A stretch of 64,000 nt of DNA from Mallotus nudiflorus. Taxonomy: Eukaryota; Streptophyta; Magnoliopsida; Malpighiales; Euphorbiaceae. The stretch's first letter is position 1; each line of letters begins with the position of its first letter. Position numbers and translations under genes: made by a program. The notes under the pieces were generated by a model that saw nothing but the letters and a program-made list of their open reading frames with translations, was not told the origin of the DNA and did no database searches. Below, piece by piece: positions 35,351-46,905 of this stretch. The stretch spans positions 868,001 to 932,000 of the forward strand of contig CANTUR010000038.1 of assembly GCA_947683625.1 (NCBI GenBank), written 5' to 3'.

Positions 35351-36541
35351 TTACAAAAAGTATTTCTTGAGTTTGTCGAGGTTTATGGGTTCTTTGAACT
35401 CGTTTCCCTCCATATCAGATAAAATGGCAGCACCTTTCAAAAATAACTTCTTTACCAGATACGGTCCCTCCCAATTGGGTTTAAACTTTCCTCGAGGTTT
35501 GGTCATGACTAATCTTGTAACTTTCAACACCAAATCCCCTTCTCGAATCTTGCTTGGCTTGATCTTCTTATTATAGGCACGGGCTATTCTTTTCTGATAC
35601 AGCTGAGAATCATACATAACTTTCATCCTCTTTTCATCCAACAATGTCAACTGAGCCAACCGACTTTTGACCCACTGATACTCAGGGAGTTTAGATTCTA
35701 GAAGGACTCTCAATGACCTTATCTCAACCTCTACCAGTAAAATAGCCTCACACCCATAAACTAAAAAGTACGGAATGGCTCCTGTCGAAGTTCTAGCAGT
35801 GGTTCGGTACCCCCACAATGCGAATTATAAGTATTCAGCCCAATCTCAGTAATTTTCCAGTATCTTGGCCAAGATCTTTTTTACATTCTTATTTGTTGCT
35901 TCCACTGCCCCATTTGCCTATGGCCTATATGGAGATGACCTATTATGCTCAATCTTATAGTCTTTCAATAATGTGGTTGTTTCTGCCCGAAATTGAATGC
36001 CATTATCTATAACTATGTGGTGCAGTAATCCATATCTACAGATTATGTTCTTTTCGATGAACTTTAACATATGCTTCGACCCTACGGTAGCATAGGATTC
36101 AGCCTCAACCCATTTGGAGAAGTAGTCGATAGCCACAATGATATACCGATGGCCATTAATTACTTTTGGCCTTACCTCTCCTATGATGTCAATCCCCCAT
36201 ACAGTAAACGACCAAGGAGAAGTCATTCCTTGAAGCTCCATAGACGGTAGGTGGCTAACATCACCATAAGTTTGGCAATTGTGACATTTCTTCATAAATC
36301 TAACACAATATGCTTCCATGGTGAGCCAAAAGTACCCCTAGCAGGCTATTTTCTTTTCCAAGACAGTTCCATTCATATGTGGCCCAGACACCCCTTCATG
36401 AATCGCTTCCATAAGCATCCGAGCTTCATCCTTATCAACACACCTGAGGTGTACCCCGACTAGCATTCGTTTGTATAACATCCCATTATAACTATTGAGA
36501 CAACATTTGCAAGGATATTCTTTCTTTCTTATCAGCGTCAT
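35351..36541 (-). pseudogene. Integrase of gypsy element C
   Basis: Minus-strand frames give the H2C2 zinc domain (IHEGVSGPHMNG, then KCHNC), the core (VWGIDIIGEV with Asp, AIDYFSKWVEAE, VIDNGIQFRAE, SSPYRP) and, in 35351-35818, the C-terminal part (YRTTARTSTGAIPYFLVYG, then GKFKPNWEGPYLVKK). No chromodomain is seen, in line with the Tat lineage. Stops between 35818 and 35918 and near 36335 break the frame, the first around the region where the catalytic Glu (QVEAAN-type motif) should be. It is the best-preserved pol domain of this element. Confidence 0.85.
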
Positions 36542-36764
36542 TCAAAAACTGCCCAGTTTCCAAATATCTTTATAAATCATAGAACCAAGGTTTCTCAGTG
36601 GCATCAACTAGCATTACTCTTACCTCTTCGTAACAAGGGACTCGAGACTTTATGAGAATTAAGGGCCTGGCTTCTGGTTGTTTCCCACTTTCCCACATAG
36701 AGGCCAGTGTGGCTAGGGCATCAGCTACCTAGTTTCCTTCCCTTGGCAAATGGAAAAATTTACA

Positions 36765-37448
36765 CTAAGTGAAGGAGCACAGGATGGTGGCCAAGTATTC
36801 CCAATACAGCCGTAATCTTTCTTCTTTTATATCCCATTCTTTTGTGGCTTGTTTTATAACTAGCATGGAATCCCTATAGACAGTGACATTTTCTGCCCCT
36901 ACGCTATGTAATGCTTCTAAACTAAAGATGCAGGCTTTGTATTCTGCTTGGTTATTAGTTGCTTCAAACTCAAGTCTTTTTCCCATCGGGATCATTTCTC
37001 CTTCTGGCGTAATCAAAATTACCCTTATTCCGACCCCTTTATTATTGACAGCTCCATCAAAGTACATTTCCCAACCTTGTATCTCTATCGCCCCTAGATG
37101 CTCGTCAGGAAACTCCAACTTCCATTCTTGGTCGTCATCCACTGGGCTTTATGCCAACAAGTCTACTACTGCTCTTCCTTTCACTGTCTTTTTGGCCATA
37201 TACTCTATGTCAAACTCTGTGAGTAAAACGAGCCACCTAGCCAATTTTCCTATAAGAGACGGGGTCTATTGGAGGTACCTAAGGGGATCATGTTTAGAAA
37301 TCACCTGGACTTTATAAGACTGAAAATAGTGTCGGAGTTTTTTTGTCGCCCGAATTATTGCTAAGCACATTTTCTCCACCAAACTATAAGTAGTTTCGTA
37401 GGGCAGAAGCTTCTTACTCAAATAATACACAGCACGCTCTATCTTCAT
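36765..37448 (-). pseudogene. RNase H plus archaeal-type RNase H of gypsy element C
   Basis: The segment 37266-37448 reads the normal retroelement RNase H start (AVYYLSKKLLPYETTYSLVE, then LRHYFQSYKVQVISKHDPLR). The segment 36765-37142 reads the archaeal-type RNase H (WEMYFDGAVNNKGVG, FEATNNQAEYKACIFSLEAL, DSMLVIKQA). The Asp of YFDGA and the Glu of QAEY are kept. Stops separate the two parts. A double RNase H is the lineage marker. Confidence 0.85.
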
Positions 37449-37621
37449 TTCATCTTACTGTGCCAACATTGCCCCTATTGCATCATCCTCAATTGCTAGA
37501 TACAGAGTTAAGGCTTTACCCAGTCTCGACGGCTATAAAATAGGAGGATTCATTAGATAATCCTTGATAGCTTCAAAGGCTTATTGACATCTCTCATCCC
37601 ACACAACAGGTTAGTCTTTCT

Positions 37622-38308
37622 TTAGAAGCTTAAAGATGGGATTGCAGATGGCGTTAATTTGGCTATAAATCTGCTGATATACTGTAAATGCCCCAGAAAC
37701 CCTCGGACCTCTTTTTCATTCTTTGGTGTCGACATATCCCTGATCGCTCTGATCTTATTTGGATCCACTTCTATTCCTTTCTGGCTGATAATGTGTCCCA
37801 ACAGTTTCCTAGATATAACACCAAAAACACACTTCTTCGGGTTCAATATGAGATTATACTTTTCTACTCTAGCCAGAAACTTGTCTAGAGCTTTGAAATG
37901 TCCTTCCCTAGTTGCAGATTTCACCATCATATCATCCACATACACTTTTACCTCTTTATGGATCATGTCATGCAGTAAGGCAGTTGCCATCCTCTAATAA
38001 GTGGCCCCTATATTTTTCAACCCAAAAGGCATTACTCGATAATAGTACACTCCCCATTCGGTGATGAAAGATGTCTTTAATTTATCTATTACTGCCATTA
38101 TGATTTGATTGTACCCCGAAAATCCATCCATGAAAGAGTACATCGCATTGGAAGTTGCACTATCAATTAACTTATCGATATGCGATAATGGAAAGTCATC
38201 CTTGGGATAGGCTTTATTCAAATCTCGGTAGTCTACACACACTCTAACCCTTCCATCCTTCTTAGGAACAGGAACTATATTTGCTAACCACTGAGTGTCT
38301 TCTACCAC
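37622..38308 (-). pseudogene. Reverse transcriptase of gypsy element C
   Basis: The frame reads QWLANIVPVPKKDGRVRVCV, DYRDLNKAYPKDDFPLSHID, FMDGFSGYNQI and MPFGLKNIGATY, then a single TAG (37994-37996), and continues in the same frame with VYVDDMMVKSATREGH, NPKKCVFGV and FLGHLQYISRFI. The TAG sits in the family position GATYQRAM, where Gln is expected. The catalytic YVDD is intact. Apart from this stop the domain is nearly open. Confidence 0.9.
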
Positions 38309-38388
38309 TTCTAGGAACTTTGCCTTCAGCTGCTTTTCGACCTCTTCCTTAACCTAGAGGCCCATTCTGGCATTAACCTTCTTTACTT

Positions 38389-39878
38389 CTACTTTATTGG
38401 CACTACATGAGGGTATGTGGGGATCCTATGTTCTAAGATCTCCCTGTCGATTTCGAGCTTGTCTTCATAACCAAGAAAATACTTTCTGTCTCTTTTGTCT
38501 TTCATTTTTTCTCTCTCACTATGAGTTAAACCAGAAGCAAGCAATATATTTTTAGGATTATCATTTGTGCCTAAATTAAATGACTTAGTTTGCATGGAAT
38601 TAATGTCAAACATATGCATGAAATGATCATCACAAATAGAATAACCATTAGGAAACACATCACACAAATAAGCAAACTCAGACTTCATTGCATTCACTTT
38701 TGAAAAGAAAGATCATCAGTCTCAAATAGAGAAGCAAAAGAAACATCAAAGTCACTATAAGGGGTATCTATGATGGATTCAAGGACGTAGGTTTCAAAGT
38801 CAAGGTCTTTGCTTTGATCATCAATGCCTTTTTGCTCCGAGGTAGCTTTATCCTTTTTAAACTCCTCTTCAGCCAGTACCAGCTCCTCAATAGGGGCTTT
38901 TTCAACAGTGACTCCTTCAGCTTCATTTATAAATTCAGTAAAAATTTTGAATCCCGGGACAACTTCTCCAGCCATCAGGAGAGGTTCTGGAGTCCCGCTG
39001 TATGGGTGCCCAGTGCCTTCCTTTATAAAGATTTCCCATAGAGTTTTTCTTTCCAGCCATGGTCTCCTTTTCCTTTTCTTCAGACTGCCCCCACACACTT
39101 ATCTCTTTCCCAACTCTGACAGCCTCTTTGAATCCTAACCCATACTCCAAAATAGGTACTTTATTTCTGAAGGTCCACTCTAATTCTTCCCCAATTCCAT
39201 GCCGAGCAAAAATTTCATATTATGCATCATTCTTAGAACCTTTTCATCCATCTCATCCTTATAGATTACACAGACTTCAAAACTAGGGCTAAGGGAAATC
39301 TCCTTAGAGATCAACTTTAGTGCAACTATGGCGACTTCAGTTTCAGCTGAGATGGTGACAACCCTTCCTTGTGGAAATTTAATCTTTTGAAAAACAGTGG
39401 ATGGAATGCCACCTAGAGGGTGAAACCATGGCCTCCCTAATAAAATGGCAAATGTTACCATGATATCAATCATATATTAGTCAACCCAGACTTCTATAGG
39501 TCCTATTTTAACCAATGCCCTGAAAGTTCCTTCCATAGATCTTTTGATGTCATCATAAGCCTCAATAACTACCTCATAAGGCTTTAAGTTGGCCACCGTT
39601 AATCCTAGCTTTGACAAAATCTTCAATGGACACACATTGATGGCAGAACCATTATTGACCATCACACAGCAGGTCATCTTCCCTTTTACCTCGGCTTTGA
39701 TAAATAGAGCTTTGTGGTGATCCTTCCCTTCCAGAGGCAAATCATCATTAAAAAATATTATCATCCCTTGAGGAGTTTCCATTAGTGACTGGACCATCTG
39801 CTCTGGAGTAGAATTAAAAGAAATCTTTTTATGATCTACTGCCAGGACTAGGGCTTCCCTGTGATCCCTAGAATGCAT
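38389..39878 (-). pseudogene. Protease and protease-RT linker of gypsy element C
   Basis: The segment 39477-39878 reads the retropepsin region with VMVNNGSAINVCP, where the catalytic Asp (normally VDNGS) is Asn. The segment 39180-39473 gives LLGRPWFHPLGGIPSTVFQK, the conserved domain end. The linker 38389-39098 is an acidic, weakly conserved stretch before the reverse transcriptase. Several stops separate the pieces. Confidence 0.75.
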
Positions 39879-40520
39879 GAGTAATTCCTAAACATTGGCA
39901 ATAGTCCCTTTGCTTTGTTCCATCTCCTTTCGCTTCTCTACACACTCTGCCTTTTCGGGCCCAACCTTGGCAACCTCGATTTATTTTTTCTTTTCTTCGA
40001 CCTTCCCCACAGACTGACTTGGCTAACACCCCTCATTGTCCCATAAGTCAACTTGTTCTTTGCTCTCATCATTGGAACTCCATATGTCCAAGACATGCAC
40101 CTGTAACTCTATGGGTTATTTATTTAGTTTCAAGTTTTTAGGTTTAGTTTTTAGGGAATTATGAGAGACATCAATGAAGGAGTTTAGGACTTGCTCTTCT
40201 GTTAGGCCAGAGTTGACCATCAGAATGGGTGTATTTAGTGGCGGTACATTTTAGTAATTGGGTAATGGGTTGGTTTGTGTGTTTGGTTTTCTATTTTCTG
40301 GGTCGGTAATTTTACTTGAGTCTATTAAGTCTTGGATTTTATGTTTTAACTGGGCACAACTGTCTGTGTCATGCCCGATGGTCTTATAAAATTTATAGAA
40401 AAGCTTTGGGTTAGCTCCAGGAAAGGGTTATTGTGAAGGTAAAGGCCGTAGCAGGTTCTTCTCAATGAGCTTATCAAGGACTTTAGACATAAGATGTCCT
40501 AGATTTGAAAATCTTTGAGG

Positions 40521-41363
40521 CTATCTAACTGCACTGACTTGTACATTGTTTCTTAGTGGTCGAATAGCATGAATCTGAATGTTACTGCTTGAACTGGCCC
40601 CCTCTTTACCCCCATATCCTCTTCCAAAAAATTTCTTCTCTTGAGCCAAATCTGACTCTTTTTGGACCCCAAATCTGTACAATTCTTCAAAGTTCCTAAT
40701 TCCCAGATCCCTCAATTTCCTAAACAATGCTGGAACACACCCTTCTATTATCAGCACTAACTGGTCAGACTCAACAGGCCTATGCCTCATCAAGGACAAC
40801 TTTCCCCTCCAACGAGTCAAGTAATCAGCAAAAGGCTCATTAAAGTTCTGTTTGGTATTCTGTAGATCTCTCAAGGACACCTTTAATTGAACATTAAGAC
40901 CATATTGCTTGACAAAAGCAGCACACAATTCTTTCCAATCTGACTGAACATGTAGTTCCAAGGTGTAATACCAAGGGATTAGCACACCCTCTAATGAAAT
41001 AGGGAACTGCTTGATAATTTGGCTCTCAGTTAGCTTAGTAGCCTTTATGTATGTTACATATTGCTTCAAATGCAAATGGGGATCCTCAGCACCAGTATAC
41101 TTCTTCATGTCTGGGAATTTAAACTTACAAGGCAGTGGTTTCCCACCCTTTTCCAAATTCAGATCATAATCTAGAGGAGCGACCATACCCTTCTCCTTCA
41201 TCATCACCTGCATCTGGTTCATCACTTTGGTCATTTTCTTAGCCCACTCAGTTTGATCCACATCCTTAGTTGGGATGACATTTCTTTGATTCACTGGATT
41301 GGCCAACACTGTCACATCATCTTCTTCCCTCCCTCTGATTGGTATTTCCTCATCAAGATCCAC
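40521..41363 (-). pseudogene. Gag core of gypsy element C (280-codon open stretch)
   Basis: The minus-strand frame reads KFPDMKKYTGAEDPHLHLKQ and FPISLEGVLIPWYYTLELH. It continues with the retrotransposon gag motif 'NTKQNFNEPFADYLTRWRGK' and the helix RPVESDQLVLIIEGCVPALF. This is the capsid-like gag core of plant gypsy elements. The upstream part (41364-41570) continues the N terminus with stops. The 280-codon length without interruption is notable in an otherwise decayed element. Confidence 0.8.
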
Positions 41364-42424
41364 TGGATCGATTAGCAGTGCATTAAGTGGCTATGCTAGC
41401 TGACTCTCTCTGATGAGCTTAGTAATTTTCCCATCATTTCTCTCATCATAGCCTGGGTTTCTGTCATTACTTCTTCTTTCAACCGTGCCCCAAATGCTTC
41501 TAGATCGAACCCTCCTACCATTCCTATTTTTGAATTTCTAACTAAACGACCTGAACTAGCTCAAACCCACCCTGCTGAGCTTGAAGGATCTATAGTGCTA
41601 CAAGACAGTAGGTTAGAATGATGTATGACATGTATGCATGATATGCATGTCCGTTTTATTTAAAAATTTGAGAAACAAAAGGTCACACACAAAAAGTTAT
41701 ACAAGATCAAAACATAAAACTTAAACATGCAAACTTCCACCCTTATTTCTCCCACACATATATTCAATGGTGAGTATCTTGTTTTTACTTATCAACGGGG
41801 GATAATAAAACTGACGTATGCAAGAAAACTCTTAAAATGATTCAGACAAGTAATGGTTCCTTTAAATAAAGCCCGAGTCCACTTTATATGAGCAAAAATC
41901 CTTAGCACCATAAACTCACTTGTCAAGGCCCATTTGAAATAGGTTATAAGTAGGCATGAGAGGCCTTTATTGACTAGCTTATTTATAATGGGCTTTGGTT
42001 GGACATAAGGGCCCATTTCACTTTGGACTGCTTATTGATAGGCTCAAGATTTATTTTAAGGGTCTATTATATGGCATAATACACATGAACGCGGAAAAAT
42101 TCCTAAGGATAGTTGCTAGGTCATTACATGGGCTTAAGTCTTAGGTAAAAAGGCTTCAGCTTCCACAACGATATACATCCATATACATCTCCCCACTCAA
42201 GGGTCAAACAACGCGGATTAGTACATGTCATGAGTGATAATAATCAAATATTCCATCACCAGGTTTAAGTGAAACGTAGGTGGTGAAGTACTAACTATTG
42301 TTGGGTTAATTTGGGACTGAAGTGCTCATTGTGTGCAAAATGTGTAGTGAATGCATAAATTCAAGAAGAAATAAGAAAATAATTAAAGATGATAAAACAC
42401 AAAACACTGGAATCAGTTTCTCTA

Positions 42425-42442
42425 TCCCCAGTGGAGTCGCCA
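42425..42442 (-). other. Primer-binding site of gypsy element C
   Basis: The reverse complement TGGCGACTCCACTGGGGA begins one base inside the 5' LTR edge (42444). The TGGCGACTC start is common in plant gypsy primer-binding sites. The tRNA is not assigned here. Confidence 0.7.
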
Positions 42443-43315
42443 CTGTAGGCAGCGAGGTTTAACGTGCGCCCAAGTGTTTAGCGACCACGGCACTGTATGG
42501 GCTCGAGGCCCACTAGAAAATATGATATAGGTCTTGGGCCTATTCGGAGATGGAGTCACCACCCAGATAAAAATCGGGACACACTGTACAGCAACTGGAT
42601 CCCATGGAGGTTCCCAGAAGTCGTCATCAGAGATCGGGTTCAGAGACTGGGCATGAGCGTTTGAATGCTCACCCAACTTTGCGGTTGGCCTCTGTTTGTG
42701 TTTTGCATTTTATTACCATTTAATTATTTAATTATTTCCTCATTTACATTCAAAATTGCACTTGCCTTCATCTGCTTTCCAAATTTTATAGTTAAGTCCA
42801 AGTTTGCACATTAGTCCAGTTTCATGCTTTTGAGTCCCAACATTCAGCAAAAATAAGGTAAATAATAATTTGCAACCATACATTCATAATTAAATAGGGA
42901 AAGGGATTAAGGATTACAACGCTTTTATGTCAAACAAAAAGAATAATATACAAAAAATAAACTAAATATAAACCAAAAATAAACCGATGAAATAACATAA
43001 ATATGGTAATATAAAAGGGATAACTAATAAAGGTGACTACTCAATTATGAAAATCATCAAGTAATTCCTGGAAATAATACATAGTTAGTCCTTCCTTTCA
43101 AAAAAAATGAAATCACATACAACGATATTTACAAAGAAACACTAAAAAAGGGGGTTCTTACATTATGAACTAAAGAAAGCATCAAACAAATAAGATGAAC
43201 ATCATCATGCAATGATACAAGCATGTTTAAGGTCAAAAAGGGGACATACCAAAGCAAACATTATGACAAATGTTAATAAAAAATAGAACAGAAAATAGAC
43301 TAAACCTGTCAATGT

Positions 43316-45770
43316 GGCGATCGCCTTATTGAGATGAGGCGACGCCTCATCTGTTGGGTTTCGTGATACAAACGCAGCAGAAAAATTAAAAATTTATCAC
43401 ATTCCTAAACCTAGATCCATGTAATTCGACTACTTAATTAAATCTAGAGTTTCAAGAATCTCACCAAAATGCAGAAAAGGCAAGATTTTTTAGAAGGATG
43501 AGAGGAGGTTCACACCGGTGACACCTTACCTTGAGCCTTTTGTTTTGGTTGTTCGGATCTAGACGTCTCCAAAAGGATGCATCCTCTATAGGTATCCACA
43601 CAAACAGCCCTTCACAAAATGAATTGGAATGTGTGCTAGCAACCTTCTTAACTGTCTCTCAAATCAAGAAGAAAAGAAAAACTTTATTTTTGTTTTCTAA
43701 GAAGAAATAAAATGAATTTGGAGACAAGAAAAATAAGTGTATTAAACCCTAGAGAATATAACATATTTATAGACTCCAAATTAGGGTTTTACCTACCAAT
43801 GACCTTTTGATAATTTTCATTTATTATATTCTGATTTTGTTTAAAAAATAAGTCAGAAATAATATCTTATTTATTTATTTAAAATAACATTTATCTTAAA
43901 TAAATAAATAAATAAAACACTTTAATTATTTATTTCTACAGAGTTTATTTTTGGCTTATTAAACCCAAATTCGTTTTGGGCTTGTTCTAAGTGTGTGACC
44001 CTGTAGGTTCACATAACATTGGCAGTGGACCTAAATCTCTATTTAGGCCTACAAGTCATAAGTGGCCTCTAGCAAGACATTATGACTACGCAAGTCATGT
44101 GAAGTCAATAATCCGATATAACCTAACTACAGTGAATTTTATTGTCCCTTTATCACATGATATCTTAATTGAACATAAGGCATAGAATGTCATCCTTATA
44201 TAGTTCAATATTATGACTTGATCCCAAGTAGACTGAAAATGATAACTCTTTATCAATTCATTTCAGCATGGCCATACATTTTCCTTCAGTCTATTTCCTC
44301 AAGGGGCCCATAGATATCTTTCTCATATTAATAAGGGATAAATTCCTTCTGAATCACTCACATTCCTCACATAACTAATTTCATATCCAACAACATCCTA
44401 TTTAATCATCCGGTTAAAGACAATGTTAGAATGTGTCAAAACATAAAATAACTATGTAGAAATCCATGATGATTTGAAGGTCAAAGGATTGAAATAAAAT
44501 TACTATGATGAGAAATACTTATGACAATAATCTATGTAGTATTTTCATAGTGGGTCAATTCAGTACATGATCTCTCATCATGTACCTATGAGTTGACTTA
44601 ATATATCATATTCATGATTAGTAAAACATAACCATCAATCAACTTCATACTAGCCTTAATACTTTAATATTTATATAATGAATAAATGGCTAGGAATAAT
44701 TAGAATAGAACTCTTATTTTAATTTAAGGGTTTTACTATCAAGTCACATACTTGATGGCCTTAGTAAGAATTAACCATTCATATAATTATCGTAAAATCA
44801 AATGATAATGAAAAACCTCTTTATTAATAAAATAAGAAAGTCAATACATAATCATAAATGATTGACCTAGTGCATATCACTAACATCATCAATGGGGATC
44901 CCTATATCTCTGAGTCAAAAAAAGGCATAAAACACACATACAAAAAGGTGACTTCCTAGAGGCCTGTGAATGGGCGATCGCCTCATTGATGAGACGATCA
45001 CCTCATTGACAAGAGGCGACACCTCTATGAAGAGGCGTTGCCTAATCAACAGGCCGGTTCCGACTCACAAACGTTTAGACTTTTACTCTAAGTAACAATG
45101 CATGCATATACACACTCTACAATCATCAAACTACAACTACATGCAAAAGTATTCAAAGATCACACCAATAAAATGAAGTTTCGAAGCAAGATAAACTACA
45201 AATATACTCAAAATATACTAATGACTTAACTACACACAAGTAATAACACATATAATGAAGAATATGTTAAGTTTGAGCGTAGGTTTTCTACTAAAATTAG
45301 AGACCCTCAGAGATGCTTTTGATTGTGATCCTTGCTAGGATGTGATCTCTACTTTTTACACAAGCTTCTTCCTTCTTCTCTTAGAAAAAAGTGGACTCCC
45401 TTGCTTCAATCTCTCCCTCTTCCTTGAGGACGTTTTTCTTTGCTTTTCTCTGTTGTTTTTTTCTCAGAGCTCTCCCCTCACTTTTTCTCCTCCCTTTTTT
45501 CAGTAATGGCCAACCTCTCCCTCTTTTTCTCTCTCTTCCTTTTATTATTCCCTAGCTTCCCTATGCCCCTAAGCCCTCTAGCGCATCATGAGCCTCTATA
45601 GCCTTTTTCTCTTTCCCAAAAATCTTTTTCTCACGCAAGAATCAGGTCTGGAGGCTGGGGCCCACCCCACTTGGCCACTATGGTTGCAGTTGCAAGTGGG
45701 CTGCCATAGAGGTGGCGCCTCTTCAATGAGGCGATCGCCTCATTGGCAGCTGCTGCACAGAGGCGATGCC
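43316..45770. repeat. GC-rich palindrome clusters in the 5' LTR of C
   Basis: GGCGATCGCC occurs at 43316-43325, 44973-44982 and 45730-45739, with variants around each. These are the LTR counterparts of the clusters at 28156-29105. The solo LTR inserted directly within the first cluster (its TCATC target lies in GCCTCATC). Confidence 0.85.
43352..44885 (-). mobile_element. Solo LTR of the copia B family
   Basis: It is an inverted full-length LTR (TGTTGGGTTTCGTG ... ATATCACTAACA, 1,534 bp) with no internal region and an exact 5-bp target duplication TCATC (43347-43351 and 44886-44890). It is closely similar to the copia B LTRs. It arose by LTR-LTR recombination after insertion into the gypsy C LTR, so copia B family activity post-dates both gypsy elements. 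Confidence 0.95.
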
Positions 45771-46138
45771 CCTTTGGCCCAGGCCTGCATTGGGCCAAAC
45801 GGGCTTGGGCCAATTCTGGATAGATGAGCTAGGTTTTGGGCTTTCTAGGCTTTGGGTTTTTAAGTCCACTTTTCACTAAAGATTCAGGCTTCATTCTCAT
45901 GTCAAAGTTTCACATTCTCATCATTGGGCTTGACAACGAACAAATTAATTAATATAAAAAAATAATAAAGTAAATAAAATAAAATAGAAAATAAAGAATC
46001 ACTATCGATGAGGGAAATTCTATAATGACTTTGATTTTTACTTTATTTTCACTTTACTTTTATCACAATTGAATAAAAATATATTAAATTATTTGATAGT
46101 GGTTATTTAATATAGTGAATTTTACTTTTATAAAAAAT

Positions 46139-46905
46139 AGGTATAATTCATATTTTGTCCCCTGCACTTTTATATTTTTCTTGATTTACCCCTTCTACTT
46201 TTATTTATATAGATTTAGTCCTTACTTTTTTTATTTTTCCTTGATTTACTCCCTCCACTTTTTTTTTTGTTCACATTAACCCCTTACACTTTTATTTTTG
46301 TGAACATTAAGTCCTTTTACTTTTATTTTAACAAGATAAACCTCTTCAATAAATATAATTATAAAAATTTTCATCAACTTTGTTATAATTTAAGTACTTA
46401 TATTTTATTTTTAATATAAAGATTACACAATACTATTTTATTTAAATTTAATTTATATAATTGCAATTAATTAGTTAACAAAATTTTTATCCAATATTGT
46501 AAAAATAAAAACTTAAGTAAAACTCTACTAAATTTTATTTTAGCTTATTCTATTAAAAGAAAATTTAGTAAAATCTTACTTAAGTTTTTATTTTTATAAT
46601 GTTAGATACAATTTTTGTTAACCAATAAATTACAATTCTATAATTTACATTTAATTTTCATAAAAGTATTGACACTTAATAGTATTTTTATAATTTTTAT
46701 ATTAAAAATAAAATATAAATAATTAAATTAAAATTAAAATTTTTGAAATTATATTTATTGAAGGGATTAATAAAAGTACAAGAGTTTAATGTGAATAAAA
46801 ATAAAAGTGTAAGGATTTAATATATATAAATAAAAGTGGAGGGGTAGATTGAGAAAAAAAATAAAAGTGCAGGGAGTTAAATATGGATTATTTCTAAAAA
46901 ATAAA
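46139..46905. mobile_element. Fold-back (long inverted repeat) element, about 770 bp
   Basis: The left arm from about 46139 (with TTTGTCCCCTGCACTTTTAT) is the inverted counterpart of the right arm ending about 46905 (ATAAAAGTGCAGGGAGTTAA). Further words pair inward ('cttcaataaatataatt' with 'aattatatttattgaag', and 'aaaacttaagtaa' with 'ttacttaagttttt'), meeting near 46530. The whole element is one imperfect hairpin with no coding sense. No target duplication is obvious. Confidence 0.82.

Larger units (their letters stand above)
27320..45938 (-). mobile_element. Ty3/gypsy LTR retrotransposon C (Tat/Ogre type) with antisense genes and a nested solo LTR
   Basis: Orientation is right to left: the 5' LTR starts at 42444 (with the primer-binding site at 42425-42442 beside it) and the 3' LTR is 27320-29338 (with a polypurine tract at 29339). 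The minus-strand order is gag, protease, reverse transcriptase, RNase H, archaeal-type RNase H, integrase, which marks the Tat/Ogre lineage. Between integrase and the 3' LTR lie two plus-strand (antisense) gene remnants, PMD-like and DUF7745-like, and two minisatellite arrays. The right LTR lacks its last roughly 70 bp (homology stops near 45938), so no target duplication can be checked. Pol frames are longer and better preserved than in element A. Confidence 0.88.
42444..45938 (-). repeat. 5' LTR of gypsy element C, interrupted by a solo LTR and truncated at its end
   Basis: It starts TGTAGGCAGCGAGG and matches the left LTR (27320-29338) on both sides of the inserted solo LTR 43352-44885. 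Homology stops near 45938, at 'cattgggcttgacaacga', about 70 bp short of the TGCA end seen in the other LTR. The beginning is better preserved than in the left LTR. Confidence 0.82.
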
